A stretch of 64,000 nucleotides of DNA from Ceratobasidium sp. AG-K. Its lineage: Eukaryota; Basidiomycota; Agaricomycetes; Cantharellales; Ceratobasidiaceae. Position numbers and translations under genes: made by a program. The notes under the pieces were generated by a model. That model saw nothing but the letters and a program-made list of their open reading frames with translations, was not told the DNA's origin and ran no database searches. Below are positions 12,059-27,696 of the stretch, one piece after another; positions within the stretch are counted from its first letter, which is position 1, and every line of letters begins with the position of its first letter. The stretch covers positions 3,968,001-4,032,000 of the forward strand of contig JAWNGF010000001.1 of the NCBI GenBank assembly GCA_037039685.1, given 5' to 3'.

Positions 12059-12166
12059 TACGCCGTATGGGAATCGAACCCATGCCGCTTGCTAACAACT
12101 CACTTGTGTATGTATTACGCAAGTGATGATGGAAGGCAAGCATGATAACCATTTCACCAACGGCGT
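12059..12166 (-). tRNA. tRNA-Gly(UCC) with a 36-nt intron
   Basis: The minus strand folds into a full cloverleaf. Acceptor strands ACGCCGT and ACGGCGT pair over seven bases, U8 follows, the D arm is GTGA..TCAT with GG in the loop, the anticodon stem is CTTGC/GCAAG, and the T arm is ATGGG-TTCGATT-CCCAT with discriminator A73. The loop reads C-T-TCC-A before the intron, so the anticodon is UCC (Gly, GGA codons). The intron (about 36 nt) begins one base 3' of the anticodon, the standard place for eukaryotic tRNA introns, and holds CACTTG...CAAGTG, which can pair. The first acceptor pair is A-U, unusual for a Gly tRNA. Confidence 0.86.
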
Positions 12167-12364
12167 CTGTTTACGGTTCCCCAATAGCATATATGGAGGA
12201 GAAAATATTATCTGACATTTTTCCTCACAACACTGAGCCTACACCCCCCAACCGCATTGTTTTGAGTAGTTTTATTTGCCAGCTGAACTCGCCGTCAACA
12301 TTGTGATGTCTAACTTAGATAATACCCAGCCCATAGACTACAAGTTTCTGAGAAACACATGAAA

Positions 12365-13694
12365 TCAGTAGCGACGACGTGGAGAACGAGACCGATCCCG
12401 GTCGCGCCTATCTCTGTCACGATGGTCGCGCTCCCTGTCGCGACTAAAAGCAACTGTCAGTGTGGTTGCATAGTGTGGGAGGGCGAAACACTCACTCGTA
12501 TCGTGATGGTTGGTGATCCCTGTCTCGGTCACGATGACTGTCCCGGTGACTGTCACGGTCGCGATCACGGTCCCTGTCGTAACCGCGGTCGCGCGGGCCG
12601 TCAGGAGCAGGTCCACTGGGCGCTGACGGCGCTGGTGCTGCAGGCGGACCCATTGGACCGCGCCCACCTTGGTTTCTCCGCTGCTTCAACTCGTCAAGCA
12701 TTTTTCGCAGTTCGAAGTACCCCAAGTGCATCTACAGAGAGTTCGACACGGCACGGAAGCGATAAAGTCGACTGAGCGTACCTTGCCACCGAAATGGTCA
12801 GCCAGACGTCGATCCGAGTCGAGGACGGAGAGGTATGCACCGCAAACGTCGCAGACACGCAGTTTTTGATGACCGGAAGCTCCAGAAGTATCGGTGAGTT
12901 GTTGCAATTCTCGCTGAGCGGATGTCAGTAGAATAATTGTGCAAGGGTAGATGTGCTCGTACCTCCTTCTCCGTCTTCTCAGCCTTCAAAGCTTCGACGG
13001 CCTCCAATTCCTTCATAGATTCCTCGACCTTGCCCTCCTCACCTGTCAATAAACATTAGCCATCTCGCACCCAGACACGTAGTTAAGCCGACTTACCAAG
13101 ACTCTCGATCCTCTCCGTACCTCCTTGAATAGCAAGCTCAATTTCACCAATTTCTCGCATCTTTGGAACAGCATTTCAGATAGGAATGCCTTCTCGGATC
13201 TCAACGTCGCTCACCAAGTTGGTTGTTTTGGCATTCTCCTCCGGCGTTTTCTCCAGGCGACGATGCGCAGCCCGAATACGGCGGTCGCATTCATCCACGA
13301 ACGAAGCAATGTTGGCTTCATACTCGCGCTGGAATTGATCGAACCTGGGGTCGTTGGGTGTCTTTTCGCGGGCCTCGTTGAACTCGGTCTTCAAGCGCTC
13401 AGTGTGCGATTTCGGACAAGGTCCAAGGTCCATTTTCTATGAAGCGGTGAGCTTCATTCATCTCAATCCACTGTTCATTCGTATACTTACGGTGTTCGTA
13501 AATAGTGCATGGGGACAGGTTCCACACAAGAAATTCCTGCACACTTTCTCATCGAACCATTGCAAGTTGGCATTGACCGCTCCCATGGCCTCGGGTCCCA
13601 TCATTTGCTACCCACGCGTGTCAGAGCTGAAGAGAGGAGAGATATAGGTACTCACCTCGAGCAGCTTGCGCTGCATTTCCGCGAGTCGGCCCAT
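12365..13694 (-). CDS. LUC7: LUC7-family U1 snRNP splicing factor
   Basis: Part of the U1 snRNP, helping 5' splice-site choice in the nucleus. The first exon gives MGRLAEMQRKLLEQMMG, followed by the first zinc finger (VCRNFLCGTCPHALF...CPKSH), a helical coiled-coil section, and the second zinc finger LRVCDVCGAYLSV...DHFGGKMHLGY. The C-terminal tail is an Arg/Asp/Ser-rich RS-like region ending RSPRRRY. Six introns are visible with normal borders, for example GTGAGC...AAAG between TTNL and MREIGE. Length is about 290 residues, usual for the family. It is divergent from the AEC transporter gene across 226 bp that hold a CACGTGAC site and a TATA-like box. Sequence is intact. Confidence 0.93.
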
Positions 13695-13745
13695 AGCTTA
13701 GCTATTCGAGTATGTACACAGTGGCGGGTAGTAAGTCCGGTGAGA

Positions 13746-13753
13746 CACGTGAC
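13746..13753. promoter_or_regulatory. CACGTGAC bHLH-type site in the LUC7/AEC divergent promoter
   Basis: Exact CACGTGAC, 51 bp upstream of the LUC7 ATG and about 168 bp upstream of the transporter ATG. It matches the RTCACRTG site bound by yeast Cbf1; binding here is inferred. Confidence 0.6.
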
Positions 13754-13850
13754 GAGCGCTTGTTGGCTGAGTCAGCTCAGCCAAGCCAGTTGTGCTCATG
13801 CGATGACGCTCTGGTGGCCAAGACAGACGTCGGCGTTTGATATATAAATC

Positions 13851-13857
13851 GGTCGTG
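13851..13857 (+). promoter_or_regulatory. TATA-like box of the AEC transporter gene
   Basis: TATATAAAT lies 64-70 bp before the transporter ATG at 13921, a suitable distance for a fungal core promoter. Confidence 0.45.
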
Positions 13858-13920
13858 GTATCGTCGGTCTTGAACTCTCCCCCCACCCTCCCAGCTACTT
13901 ATTGTGTCTGGTCGGACGAA

Positions 13921-15546
13921 ATGCCGAGTGAAACTGCGACCGTTATCGAAACAGCCATCGGTTCGGCCGAGGTGAGTTATTCTAGTCACACTACTACTAT
14001 CACGTCCAAATGGTGGGACTTGTAGGCGTCAATTGCCGTGTTATTGGTACTAGGATTTGGCTACTTTGCTCAGCACATAGGTTGGATCAACGAAGAGGGT
14101 GAACAGGTACGGTTTCAGACGGTAGCTTTCTCATACTAACAATCTTTGAAGCAAATCTCTCACCTCTGCGTTACTATATTCCTGCCTGCATTGCTCTTTA
14201 CGCAAATTGCACCGCAGGCCACCCCATCTAACATGGTGGACTATGGTATCATTATCGTGCTCTCCGTATTTGCCATGGGTGTGTCCTACTTGGTTGGTGC
14301 TGCGACACATCGTGCCTTGAAGTCACCTCGCTGGACCATGGCGGCCTTCGTATTCAACAACGCTACCAGCCTTCCGCTACTCCTCTTGGAAAGCCTGAGG
14401 AAAACAGATACCATCCGCATCATCATTGGCAAGAATGGAGGGAGCGTTGCAGATGCAGTCGCTCGTGGCCGTACATACCTGCTGATCGCGTCACTCATTG
14501 GTAACGTAGGGTGAGCATTGTGATAGTTTCTTCATTGACGCAAGCTCACCTCTGGACCAGACGATTTGCATTTGGTCCGGATATGATGAGCTCCAAGAAC
14601 AACTCGAATAACGATTCCAACACACGCTTTCCTGGTAGCCTACTTTCTGGAGACTCTGAAACAACGCCCTTGCTTTCGACGGAACGCATACAATCTGCTG
14701 GCTCAAACGTGTGGCCCAAGATCAAGAAAGGTGCAAAGGGCTTCTGGAATTGGCTCTCGGATGCGCTCAATCCACCACTGATCGCCGCCATTGTCGCTAT
14801 CACCTTCGGGCTGATTTCTCCGCTTCGTCATGCATTTTTCGATAAAGGCAGTCCTCTCAATGCGACAATCACACAAAGTGTTGACTATCTTGGGAAACTC
14901 TACACTGGTGGGTACCTATGTTCAAGCTCCGTGGACGATGCTGAATAATGGTTATTTCAGCCATGCAGATTTTTGTCCTAGGCAGCAAGCTACGCTCCAA
15001 AGAGTGTGTCTACCAACAACTCACGTATTCTAATTATTTGCTAACCCGCATTTAAAGAGGTGCCAAATTACCAGTCGCCTCGACGATCATCCTCTTTTTC
15101 CACCGGTTTTTCCTGATGCCGACTATCATGATAAGTCTTGTATATGCTCTCCGTTCCCGTTGGCCCTCGTACGTTGAGCGGGACCCGATGCTTGTGAGTC
15201 AAATATTTGGTCTTCAATGCCTCGTTCTTACCGCGTTATAGGACTTTGTGTTGATGATTATTGGAGTTGGACCCCCAGCGGTCACACTCGCCGCGGTGAG
15301 TTTGTATAGATATATTTGTCCGTACCTACTACTCACTCTCATTTAAATAGATATCTGACATGGCTGACATGCGCTCTCGTGAAGATGCCCAGGTGGCGCG
15401 AATGGTCAGTTACGCGAGGTAACTTTGTATGCCAAAACTAACTTTGAGACTAGCTTACTATTTCGTATCTGGTGACACCACTTATCTGCATCCCGCTCTC
15501 GGTGTCGGTGTATGTTATCCAACAACTGGGTCTTGCCAAGAATTAG
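13921..15546 (+). CDS. PIN-like membrane transporter, auxin efflux carrier (AEC) family
   Basis: An integral membrane carrier with about ten helices in two bundles around a polar loop, the layout of the AEC/Mem_trans family (fungal relatives of yeast Ecm3). Helices visible in order include the N-terminal ASIAVLLVLGFGYFAQHIG, HLCVTIFLPALLFTQ, YGIIIVLSVFAMGVSYLVG and AFVFNNATSLPLLLLE, the last with the conserved N(N/S).SLP signature. The loop has TPLLSTERI. After it come LIAAIVAITFGLISPL, STIILFFHRFFLMPTIMISL and FVLMIIGVGPPAVTLAA, and the protein ends QQLGLAKN. About eight introns; all joins appear in frame. The transported substrate is unknown; fungal members are usually placed in the ER. Confidence 0.85.
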
Positions 15547-15608
15547 GCCTTTGATATGTGCTTTGTAAATGTATATACTTGGGTGTCATTTGAACCTTTT
15601 AGCTCTTA

Positions 15609-15616
15609 CACGTGAC
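15609..15616. promoter_or_regulatory. CACGTGAC bHLH-type site upstream of CHM7
   Basis: Exact CACGTGAC, 99 bp upstream of the CHM7 ATG at 15716, in the short gap after the AEC transporter stop. Confidence 0.55.
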
Positions 15617-15715
15617 CGTGGTCCGCATCATCAGTCTACCACAACCTTGTGGCTGGAGTGTACCCGTGTCAACCACATTGTGAATATTAGTCTTTGTTGA
15701 CCGTCTTATCGCCTA

Positions 15716-17306
15716 ATGTCTGCGTCGATATCCGACTACTTAACCACTCTCCCTGAATACCGAGCGGGCTCACAAAGGCTTCAATCACTTTATTCAGACC
15801 TCGCCAAGCAACGGCTTTCCAACCCCACTGGATACTCTGCAAACATAGAATGGTGGAGGCGAACGCTGTCTGACTTGACATCTCGTGGCCTACAGCCGGC
15901 TGGGATTCTGGTCCTTCGAGCAGATTCGCTACTGGTCGACGAGTTTCGGTGGGACAAGGTCGGACGACCATTAGGGGTGGGGTACGCTTTGGTCTGTCCG
16001 ACTTGATCTCTTTTGCGCGTTGTTGTTTCTGACCCGGGACCGGGTAGACATCTCTCTCCACGCCTGTGACGTCGTGCCCTAGCTCAGCACCATTCATACC
16101 GCTCGAACGTTTCCTAGAATTGCCGGGGTCGATATATCTCCCCGAATCAGGTATTGCATACCGCGTAGCTTCTGCTGTGGTTGGTCGACCGCTTTGGTGG
16201 GCGCTGCAACAGGCTGGGCTCGTTGGTGATGACGTTATTAGAGAAACGTGGGGAGATTTTGTCATCGTAGCGAAAGTCGAGGTATGGATTCCGGGCTATC
16301 TTGATACAATGGTCTAATCACGATCCAAGTCTGCTGCCAAATCAGTGCTAGATGCTCAACGAAAGAAGGGAGGGATTGGACCTGCTTCGGCTCTCTACAC
16401 TTTTGCGAGTTTCCGACAAGCATTTGGGAATGTTGCTACGAGTAATCCTGGTGCGACCCTCTCTGAGACCGACGTACGCGTACTAGTCAAGCACTTGGAG
16501 CGGGATCGCAGTTGCGTTGTAGTCGACCGGCAAGCCGATGTAATCAAGTTTGTCGAGGAGGGGTCGTCTGATGGGGAGGCCATCTCGAGCGTGGACAAGG
16601 GGATCCTCGAAATGTCGGTTACGCTTACCAAGCTGCAGGAGCAGGTCGATGAAATCCAGAAGCGGATTGAAGAGTATGGGGTTCTATATCAAGTCAACTT
16701 GAGCTAACATTTTCTATCAGGCGAGCAGAGAAGATTAATGTACTCTTGCGTAAGAAGCAAAAGGACCTTGCTCTCTCAATGTTGCGCTCTCGAAAAGAGC
16801 TTGAAGCCCTCTTAAAACTCCGCCTGGGTGCATTGGAAACTGTTCAGACGGCGCTGATGAAGATAGAAACTGCCGCTGGAGATATTGCGGTATGCTTGGG
16901 GCGTATTGGTCATATTTCCAGTCACTAACGCCGACATTAGATCATGAAGGCGTATGAGACTTCAACCGCAACTCTCAAGCAACTCCTTGCGGACCCACGT
17001 CTTCAGCGCGAACACATCGACCAAACAATGGAGAGCATGGCTGATGCGCTTGCGGATCACAAGGACGTAGAGGAAGCTATTGCACTGGGAGGCGTACCGT
17101 CGGACCCAGCAGAAGATGACGAGTTGGCGCGAGAGCTTCAGCAGCTCGTCGAGGAGAACGAGCGCGAGCAGAAAGAAGCCATGGAAGAGCGCAAACGCGA
17201 GGAGAAGACGATTGCCGATTTGGAAAGGCTCACTGTGCGCACCCCACAACCAGCAGAAGAGGAAAAGGAGACCAAGAGAGCCGAGCAGCAGATGCTTGCA
17301 GCTTAA
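15716..17306 (+). CDS. CHM7: CHMP7/Chm7-type ESCRT-III (Snf7 family) protein
   Basis: Nuclear-envelope ESCRT factor that recruits other ESCRT-III subunits. The N-terminal half (ISDYLTTLPEYRAGSQRLQSL, then the TFASFRQAF stretch) is an ESCRT-II-like winged-helix region, as in CHMP7 and unlike simple Snf7 proteins. The C-terminal half is the charged helical ESCRT-III core: VTLTKLQEQVDEIQKRIEE, INVLLRKKQKDLALSMLRSR, then acidic helices with ELARELQQLVEENEREQ. Length is about 450 residues, as expected. The first donor is ambiguous: GTGGGG at about 15977 keeps frame, whereas the stronger-looking GTACGC does not. The family call is firm; Chm7 rather than another ESCRT-III member rests on the N-terminal half. 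Confidence 0.82.
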
Positions 17307-17596
17307 TCGGATAGTATTTACAATTTACACAACGGCTTCACGAAACAACATCATGTATAGATTAGTTCCATTGTTCATATATTTCAGCTCGCATTTAGGT
17401 CCCAAGCAACGTCAAACACGCTTTGTTTTGAAACAATCTGATTGGCTGACAAGGCACGAGGCGATGACATAATCGGTATCGTCATGGTCGTGGCCACAAA
17501 CTTGCTGTTGCCTTCAGTCCCCAGCCTCGGAGCGTAGGTCGATTTCAGATGCTTTACGAATGATTTTTTGCTGAAACATTTCTCCCAGTGCTCACA

Positions 17597-20595
17597 ATGA
17601 CCACCTCGGTGCCACCGTATTCGCGGGTGGCCTCGGTTTCATCCATTCTGTTCCGAGCAGCTTGCTATATCTTTCTCCGTATTGTAAGGTGTTTCTTGGT
17701 TGGAGGTTTATTATGCTTATATCTGCCTTTCAAGATCCCTGGCCGTGTAGCCCCCCCACTAGTTGTCTTATTTTATAGTAGCTATGTATTCGCATACTGG
17801 CTAGGTGGGAGGCAGGTCCCGGCGCTCGACAAGGCCAAACTCGAGGCGGCCGCCAAGTCCGAAAACGGCGAACCAAATGGACACGCGGCACCGGCTATTC
17901 CTAGACATGTAAGCACAGTTTACTAGTTGTATGCAATTTCTAACCATAGTTTGAATAGCGCGATACCGATAATGCCCCTGGCACGACCATGCTCCTCACT
18001 CTGCCGACGTCCTCTCGGATGCTCAGGCGTATCTCGTTTGCGGCCAACGCCCTATTCTTCTACTTTGTTATGGAGTATGTAACCAAGGTGAGTGCGCCTG
18101 TTTTAGATATGCGCAGGATCTCATGTGTGATCAGCCGCACTTCCAACCGGCCAATGACCTCACCTTTGCTCGAGTTGGCGCTGTCGACAGCACCAGCGCT
18201 AAGATTATTGTTCGATACCCGGGCGCTCCAGAACCCACCGCGACAACGACAACAACGACGACGACTAGTTCTGCTTCAACTCCAACCCCTAGTATATTTG
18301 AAGCCGTCAAGGACGCTGTTGACGGCATTTTGCCTGAAGTCAAGCTTCCCGATTTTACCCTCCCTGAAATTGATCTCCCTGAGATCACAGCCAAGGTCGA
18401 GAAGTTGCTTACCCCCACTCCCTCACCGCGCACTACATCATTGAGGGTTCAATGGCGGAACGCTGGGCTAAGCACTAGTACTCTGGATAGTGTCTGGACC
18501 GATGGGCCCATTGTAGAGATGCCCGAGTCCCGGGATTGGGTGGGCATGGTAAAATTAACTGGGTTACAGGCTAGCTCCGAATATGAATGTGAGCTGGCTT
18601 CATTGTATCGTTGATTGGATGGCTAAAACATCTACTGGAAATAGACCGTTTGGTGGAACTCGATGGGACAGTCTGGTCCAATAACACCTTGTCATTCCGG
18701 ACTACACCCGACTCCCGTTTGGCCAAGGGATCTCACTTCCGATTTGTCTCGACCAGCTGCACGGTGCGTGTTATTGTTCAAGTACCTGATTCGGCTCTGA
18801 CTCTCCCGCAGGTTCCAAACTTCCCTTATAGCGCATTTGTCGAGGGCACTCGTATCAAGGGGTACGACTTGCTCGCAGATTACATCTGGCCTGCACAACC
18901 CAAATCCAAGGACGCACCCACCAAGGCCCAGGAAGAACCCGTTGCTGATCCCGTGGCAGAAGAAAGTCCTGAAGCCATTCAGCATACCGAAACATCAACT
19001 ACGGCCGACGACTCATCCCCGTCCACTCAAATCCCTGTCACGCCGTTGCCGCAAGCTGATGCACAATCCCCACTAGTCTCTACTGAGACAACACCTGCGG
19101 CTCCTGCCAAGCCACAGCCAGTGGTTGAATTCCTCATGATGATGGGCGACTTTATTTATGCAGATGTGCCTTACTACTTTGGCGACACCGTCCAAGCTTA
19201 TCGCCGCCTGTATCGGCGCGTGTATGCCAGCAAGAGCTTCAGGAGGATCTATGAGCGGCTTCGTGAGTTTGAAACATTTATCCACAAGCTATTATATTGA
19301 CTTCCGAGCAGCCGTGTACAACATTTACGACGACCATGAGTTCATCGTAAGTCGGCTTATAGTCAAATATGAGTGCACAGCTAATCACACTCGCAGAACA
19401 ACTTTGGAGCCAACGGGAACGACTCTAATTCCCCTTACTTGAATGCCTCGCGAGCCTATGACATCTACAATGGCCAAGCCAACCCCGACTCGAAAACCGA
19501 CGGCACCTACTATTATGACTTCCGTCACGGCGACACTGCGTTCTTTGTCATGGACACCCGACGATACCGCTCTCCGCCAGCACAAAAGACCTATCCTTTC
19601 CCGATCTCCCTGTTCACACCGCTCATCGAGGCCGTTGCCGAGGGGCGCAACCCGTTGGCGGCCTACTTTGGCGAACCCAATGCACCTATCAACCCCACCG
19701 AGGCAGTGGACGAGTCCGCGCGCACGATGCTTGGTGATGAACAGCTCGCCGCTCTGCACTCGTGGATCGCAGACGTAAATCGGACGGCGACGTGGAAGTT
19801 TGTTGTCTCATCCGTGCCGTTGACTGCCATGTGGGCCGGCTATGATGGTCATGTGGATTTGTGGGCGGGCTACATGCATGAGCGGGACACGGTCCTGTCC
19901 TTGCTGTCAAGCGTACCGAATGTGATTGTTCTTAGCGGCGATCGGCATGAATTTGCTGCCGTCGAGTTCCCGAACGGAAAGCACATCGTTAGAGAATATT
20001 CGACTAGCCCGTTGAATCAATGTGAGTAGTGCTCGTCCGCACACTGTCGTGGTTGGCTGATGTTATATGCAGTCTATATCCCGTACCTTGGTACGTTGAG
20101 CCCTTCGAACGCTCGTAAAATCACGCTGGCCAAGACTCGAGTGGTTACGAACGAGGCAGGGGAGGACCATATCGAAGAGTATACCGAGGAGGTTGAAGAA
20201 GAGACTTTACTCAAATATGTCCCGAAGGGTAACCACAAATGGTAGGCTCTAATGTTGGTGCTCGATGATTTATGCTAATGAGCTCGCACAGGACGATATT
20301 CGAGGTTGACTCGACCGACTCCAGCGCGCCCAAGCTCAAGGTGAGTTGAGGTACTACCCGAGTTGATCTCAAACTCACTTCTAACAGGTTGAGCTATTTG
20401 TCAATGGCAAACTCGAGTGGGAGTAAGTCTACCACGATACTACCTTGCCACTATACTCACCATATGTGCAGGCACAACGTCGAGGGCGAACCCGTTGAGC
20501 TAACGGTCCCCACGTCGCTCGTCATCCCCGAACAAATTCAAGGCGTCGTTGCATCGTTGAAGAAGTCTTTCACAGGATGGTTCCGCGGGAATTAG
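17597..20595 (+). CDS. membrane-anchored PhoD-like phosphatase
   Basis: Belongs to the metallophosphatase-fold PhoD (alkaline phosphatase D-like) group. The N terminus has hydrophobic helices (LVGGLLCLYLPF, VVLFYSSYVFAYWLGG and a third near FAANALFFYFVMEYV). Then come a Fn3-like segment, a low-complexity Thr/Pro stretch (18239-18290), and the catalytic part: MMMGDFIYADVPYYFG, IYDDHEFI, FFVMDTRRYRSP, KFVVSSVPL and VIVLSGDRHEFAA, which hold the metal-binding Asp, Asn/His and Arg residues typical of PhoD. The C terminus ends SFTGWFRGN. About ten introns. Likely on an internal membrane with the catalytic domain in the lumen or outside; substrate unknown. Confidence 0.85.
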
Positions 20596-20723
20596 AGGAT
20601 CAAAGATGTGTTATTTTTTTACAGATCGACAGATGGATCACAAACTAAAATGTAACGAGTATGTCTGATTGTGGTGTCTTGATTAATTTTCTTGTGACTG
20701 CGACTGGTCCGTACACGAATAAT

Positions 20724-24233
<3,510 letters not shown>

Positions 24234-24330
24234 CGTAGTCGGGTCGGGCACTCTCCTAACCGGACCGAATAGATTCTACTCTATACGAGACATGATTCAC
24301 AAGCAAGTCTAGACTATCCCCTGATCGCTC

Positions 24331-24338
24331 CACGTGAC
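24331..24338. promoter_or_regulatory. CACGTGAC bHLH-type site in the PEX6/ING divergent promoter
   Basis: Exact CACGTGAC, 97 bp from the PEX6 ATG and 36 bp from the ING-type ATG, in a gap of only 141 bp. Confidence 0.6.
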
Positions 24339-24374
24339 AGCCTCCCACGCAAGCCACTCTCACTCTACACCTCG

Positions 24375-25718
24375 ATGAAGCGCAAACGTGGGGTCCCCAA
24401 GGCGCTGGCCGACAATGAAAACGCCGTGGTGCTCGTGCCCGAACTGGACAAGCCCGAGCCCGAGGTGGAAGATCCGGCGGTGGTCGAGTGGAATGCGTTT
24501 GCCCAGGACCATTACGAGTGTGAGTGCGACGGACGATAGGAGTTAGGGTGTTGACGTCTTGCAGTGGTCGAGCAGCTGCCGCTTTCTCTGCACCGGTCGT
24601 ATTCGCTCATCCGAGAACTGGACGAACTTGCCCAGCGTGAGTGCAAACTTCCACCTCTGGCCTGTGCTCACCCAGCGCAGACAACACGGCCCTCATCGTC
24701 CCAGCCACCCGAGCCTACATTTCCCTCCGAGACTCGCTCGTACACAGGCCGAAACACAAGCGAGTGCCGTCGGGGCTGGATCTGCTAGCACATGTGTCGG
24801 CGTCGGTCGAGCCCCCCAGCACACCCGTGCCGAATCTGACGACCGACGTCCAGGAGAGTGCCCGGGATGCAGTCGGTGGGATGTTGGCCGAAGTGCCTTC
24901 CACGTCAGCCGACACATCGCGATCTGCGGCACATCCTTCAAATCCCGATGACCAACCCAGCGCACCCAAGGACGAGACCAATGGCCAAGTTGAACCCAAG
25001 GGCGAGACCAATGGCCAAGTTGAGCCCGCAGCCGGCCCAAGTACACCCCCGTTTCCCCAAGACTCGCGCAAACTCCTCACACTCATCGCAACCCTCGCAT
25101 CCGACGCCGTCCGCGCCTCGTCCGAAAAACTTGGCATCGCAAACGCAGTCTACCACACCGTAAGCCCCTCGCTCAACTCTCGATTAAGCTAACATGCACT
25201 AGGTCGACAACCACCTAACTACCCTCAACTCGCTCATCGCCCAACACAAGGCCACCCTCCCACCCGAGCCAACACCCGAACCCGCGAGTCCCCAGCCGGA
25301 AGAACCCGAGCACGAGCCGCTCCCGCCCTTGCGCATCACACGCACCCCGACGACGATTCGGATTCGGGGAAAGCCGAAACCCAAGTCGGTCGACGAACCA
25401 CCCAGCCGGCCGAGGAGCGCGAGCACGGCCAAGTCCCGCTCCCGGTCCAACAAGCCCCCGGGGAAGAAAAAGTCGGGGATGGACGTGGACAAGGAGGTGT
25501 TTTGTACATGCCGCAAAGAGTCGTACGGCGAGATGATTGCGTGCGACGGATTGATTGTCCTTATGAATGGGTACGTCGCCCATCACCGTCTCGACCCAGC
25601 TAACTCTTCCCAGTTTCACTATCCGTGTGTAAACTTGACCAAGGCTCCAGACGAGAGTATCGCCTGGTATTGTCCGGATTGTGCGAGTAGCGGTCGTAAA
25701 CGCCGGAAAAAGGCTTGA
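24375..25718 (+). CDS. ING-family PHD-finger chromatin protein (one-base break in PHD)
   Basis: Chromatin-modifying complex subunit that reads methylated H3K4. The N-terminal ING helix is seen as VVEQLPLSLHRSYSLIRELDE, followed by a long disordered Pro/Glu/Ser section containing a duplicated NGQVEPKGETNGQVEP unit, basic stretches, and the C-terminal PHD finger: EVFCTCRKESYGEMIACDG, then FHYPCVNL and WYCPDC. As written the finger loses its middle Cys because the frame shifts. Adding one G in the GG at 25548-25549 gives CDGIDCPYEWFHYPC, the exact ING pattern, and the following intron (GTACGT...CCCAG) then fits. About 360 residues, long for an ING protein because of the linker. Confidence 0.86.
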
Positions 25719-25892
25719 CATTTTTTTGTTCTGCCATACTGTCCTTTTTCGGTTTAGAGCTGTACATCTATCTTTTTTCGTGTATCCGCGGGTTGTGTGG
25801 GAATATAATTAAATGTAGTATTCAGTCGGTACAAGTACAGGGTATATCCGGTCAGAGTCGTAGCTTTTTGGTCAGAGTGTCGATATATGATT

Positions 25893-27639
25893 CTACACTC
25901 GCATGAGTAGATGAATTAGCGTACAACAAGCAACTCACCCGTCCGATCCCGGAACGTCGAATAAGCCATGATCATCTCATTCAACTGCCTCTCCTCCCTC
26001 GCCACATACTCGACAATCTAGCCCCATTAGCACCCACCCTACCCGCACAGTAGCCAACTCACCTGCGCCTCGACCTCGGCCACCTGCCGCCTAACCTCTT
26101 CCGCCTGATCACTCATCGCACTCCGTTGCTCGAGTCCAGCCTCGTACGCTTCCCGCAGTTGTTGCACCGTCTGTTCGGCTTGGATGCGTGATTCCTCGCC
26201 GTGTCGTTGGGCGCGGGTGTACTTTTCGGTTGCGTGCTCGAGTTGGAGCGAGAGGTGCTGGGTGGGTGTTAGCGGGAAGGCAAGGAAGGAGGTACAGAGG
26301 GGTGGTCGCGAGAGTAGCAGGAGGGGAAAGAACGAGTGGGAGGGAACGGGGGAAGGGGAATATGGAGGGAATAGTAGAGAATACTTACATCCCGTTTGGT
26401 ACTCATCTCCCGATGCTCAATCACCCGCTTATGCAACTCGGACTCAATCTTGCCCAAGGCCTGCTCGGCGTCCTGCCACCTTCCACGCTCAAGCACAACC
26501 GTCTTGCTCACTTCGGTCGCCAGTGCAACGTCCTACACCCAATCAGCCCACCGCCACAAACCTCACTATGAAGCTACGTACTGTTTCAACAGCCCCAGCC
26601 AGTCCAACCGAGTCTTGAGGTCCCGCGACTTGACCTCCTCGGCAGCGACGAGCGCACGGATATTGTTCAGCGATTCGGTAGCTTCCCGGATGTTGCGTTG
26701 GAAGAGTTCGGGGTCGTCGACGAGGCGTGCGCGCAGTTCGTCGTTACGCTCGGATTTGGCAATGATCATTTCGTTGAGTTTTTGCTGTCATGGTGTTATT
26801 ACATCCAAACAAAGGGAGAGGGGGGAGGAACGCACCACACGCTGAACCAACGCAAACTGCTCCTTTTTCAACGACGTCCGAACCTCTGTCGCTTTCTGGT
26901 ACCCTTTTTGCAGCGCAGGAAGCTCATTCTTGATCGTCGCCACACGCTCCTTGAGTTGGTCCACCTCGGGCTGCTCAGCCGCACGCTCGGCCCTGCTCAA
27001 GTCAGTCCCAGCCCCACAAAGTTCATTCGCACGCACTTGTAATCCCTCAACCGTCCCTCGCTCTGGGCCTTTTCCCACGCCGCCCGTTCCCGTCGCTCGA
27101 AGCTCTCCTCGTTGGCGGCTTTGAGGTCGAGCACGTCGGGCATCTGGCTCTGCCTAAACTTGACGAGGTTGATCAGCCCCGAGATGATGCGGATCGTGCG
27201 TTTGGGTTCGGGGCGGGTGAGGTCTTGGAAAACGAGCGGAGCGTTGGCGAGTTGTGACATTCGGGTCCTGGGGTGGGGTTAGTGGGCGTTCAACATAGCG
27301 AGGGGACTCACAGATGGTGGTACAGTATGTGGAGGTAGAATATGTCGCCATAGAGCTCCTGCTCACAGTTAGTTGTGTTCATACAAGCGAGATGATACGT
27401 ACTTGATTCTCCTGGTGCTCCAGCATTTTGATTTTGGTATTCTCCTGGTCCTCAGTGGTAATGTTCTTGTACAGTTCAATCAAGAGTGTATACACAACTT
27501 CGACAGTTTGAGGCGTCGGCTTGGTGAGCTCCTCGACAGAAATCGAAGTCTCGTATCCGGCGATCCATTCCGATATATCATGCGGCGAGAGAATCACAAA
27601 CGAAAAGTTGTTGCCTTGGTCGTGCGGGTCGCCAGACAT
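25893..27639 (-). CDS. NUF2: Kinetochore protein NUF2
   Basis: Subunit of the Ndc80 complex that links kinetochores to microtubules. The N-terminal calponin-homology domain starts FSFVILSPHDISEWIAG, with YTLLIELY, FYLHILYHHL, MSQLANAPLVFQDLTRPEP and RTIRIISGLINLVKF, all in family order. The rest is a long coiled coil rich in Glu/Arg/Gln through to VAREERQLNEMIMAYS. Length is about 450 residues, normal for Nuf2. The last coding bases may lie in a very small 3' exon: a donor after RDRT joins to the stop at 25893-25895, giving a single extra residue; that last join is less certain than the rest. Divergent from the small gene at 27716 across 76 bp. Confidence 0.88.
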
Positions 27640-27688
27640 GGTGCAAAGCTAAGCGCGCAGGGTCCCAACGTGGCGCGTATCTGACACG

Positions 27689-27696
27689 GTCACGTG
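27689..27696. promoter_or_regulatory. GTCACGTG bHLH-type site upstream of NUF2
   Basis: GTCACGTG inside GGTCACGTGTC, 49 bp from the NUF2 ATG and 19 bp before the ATG of the small gene at 27716. Confidence 0.55.
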
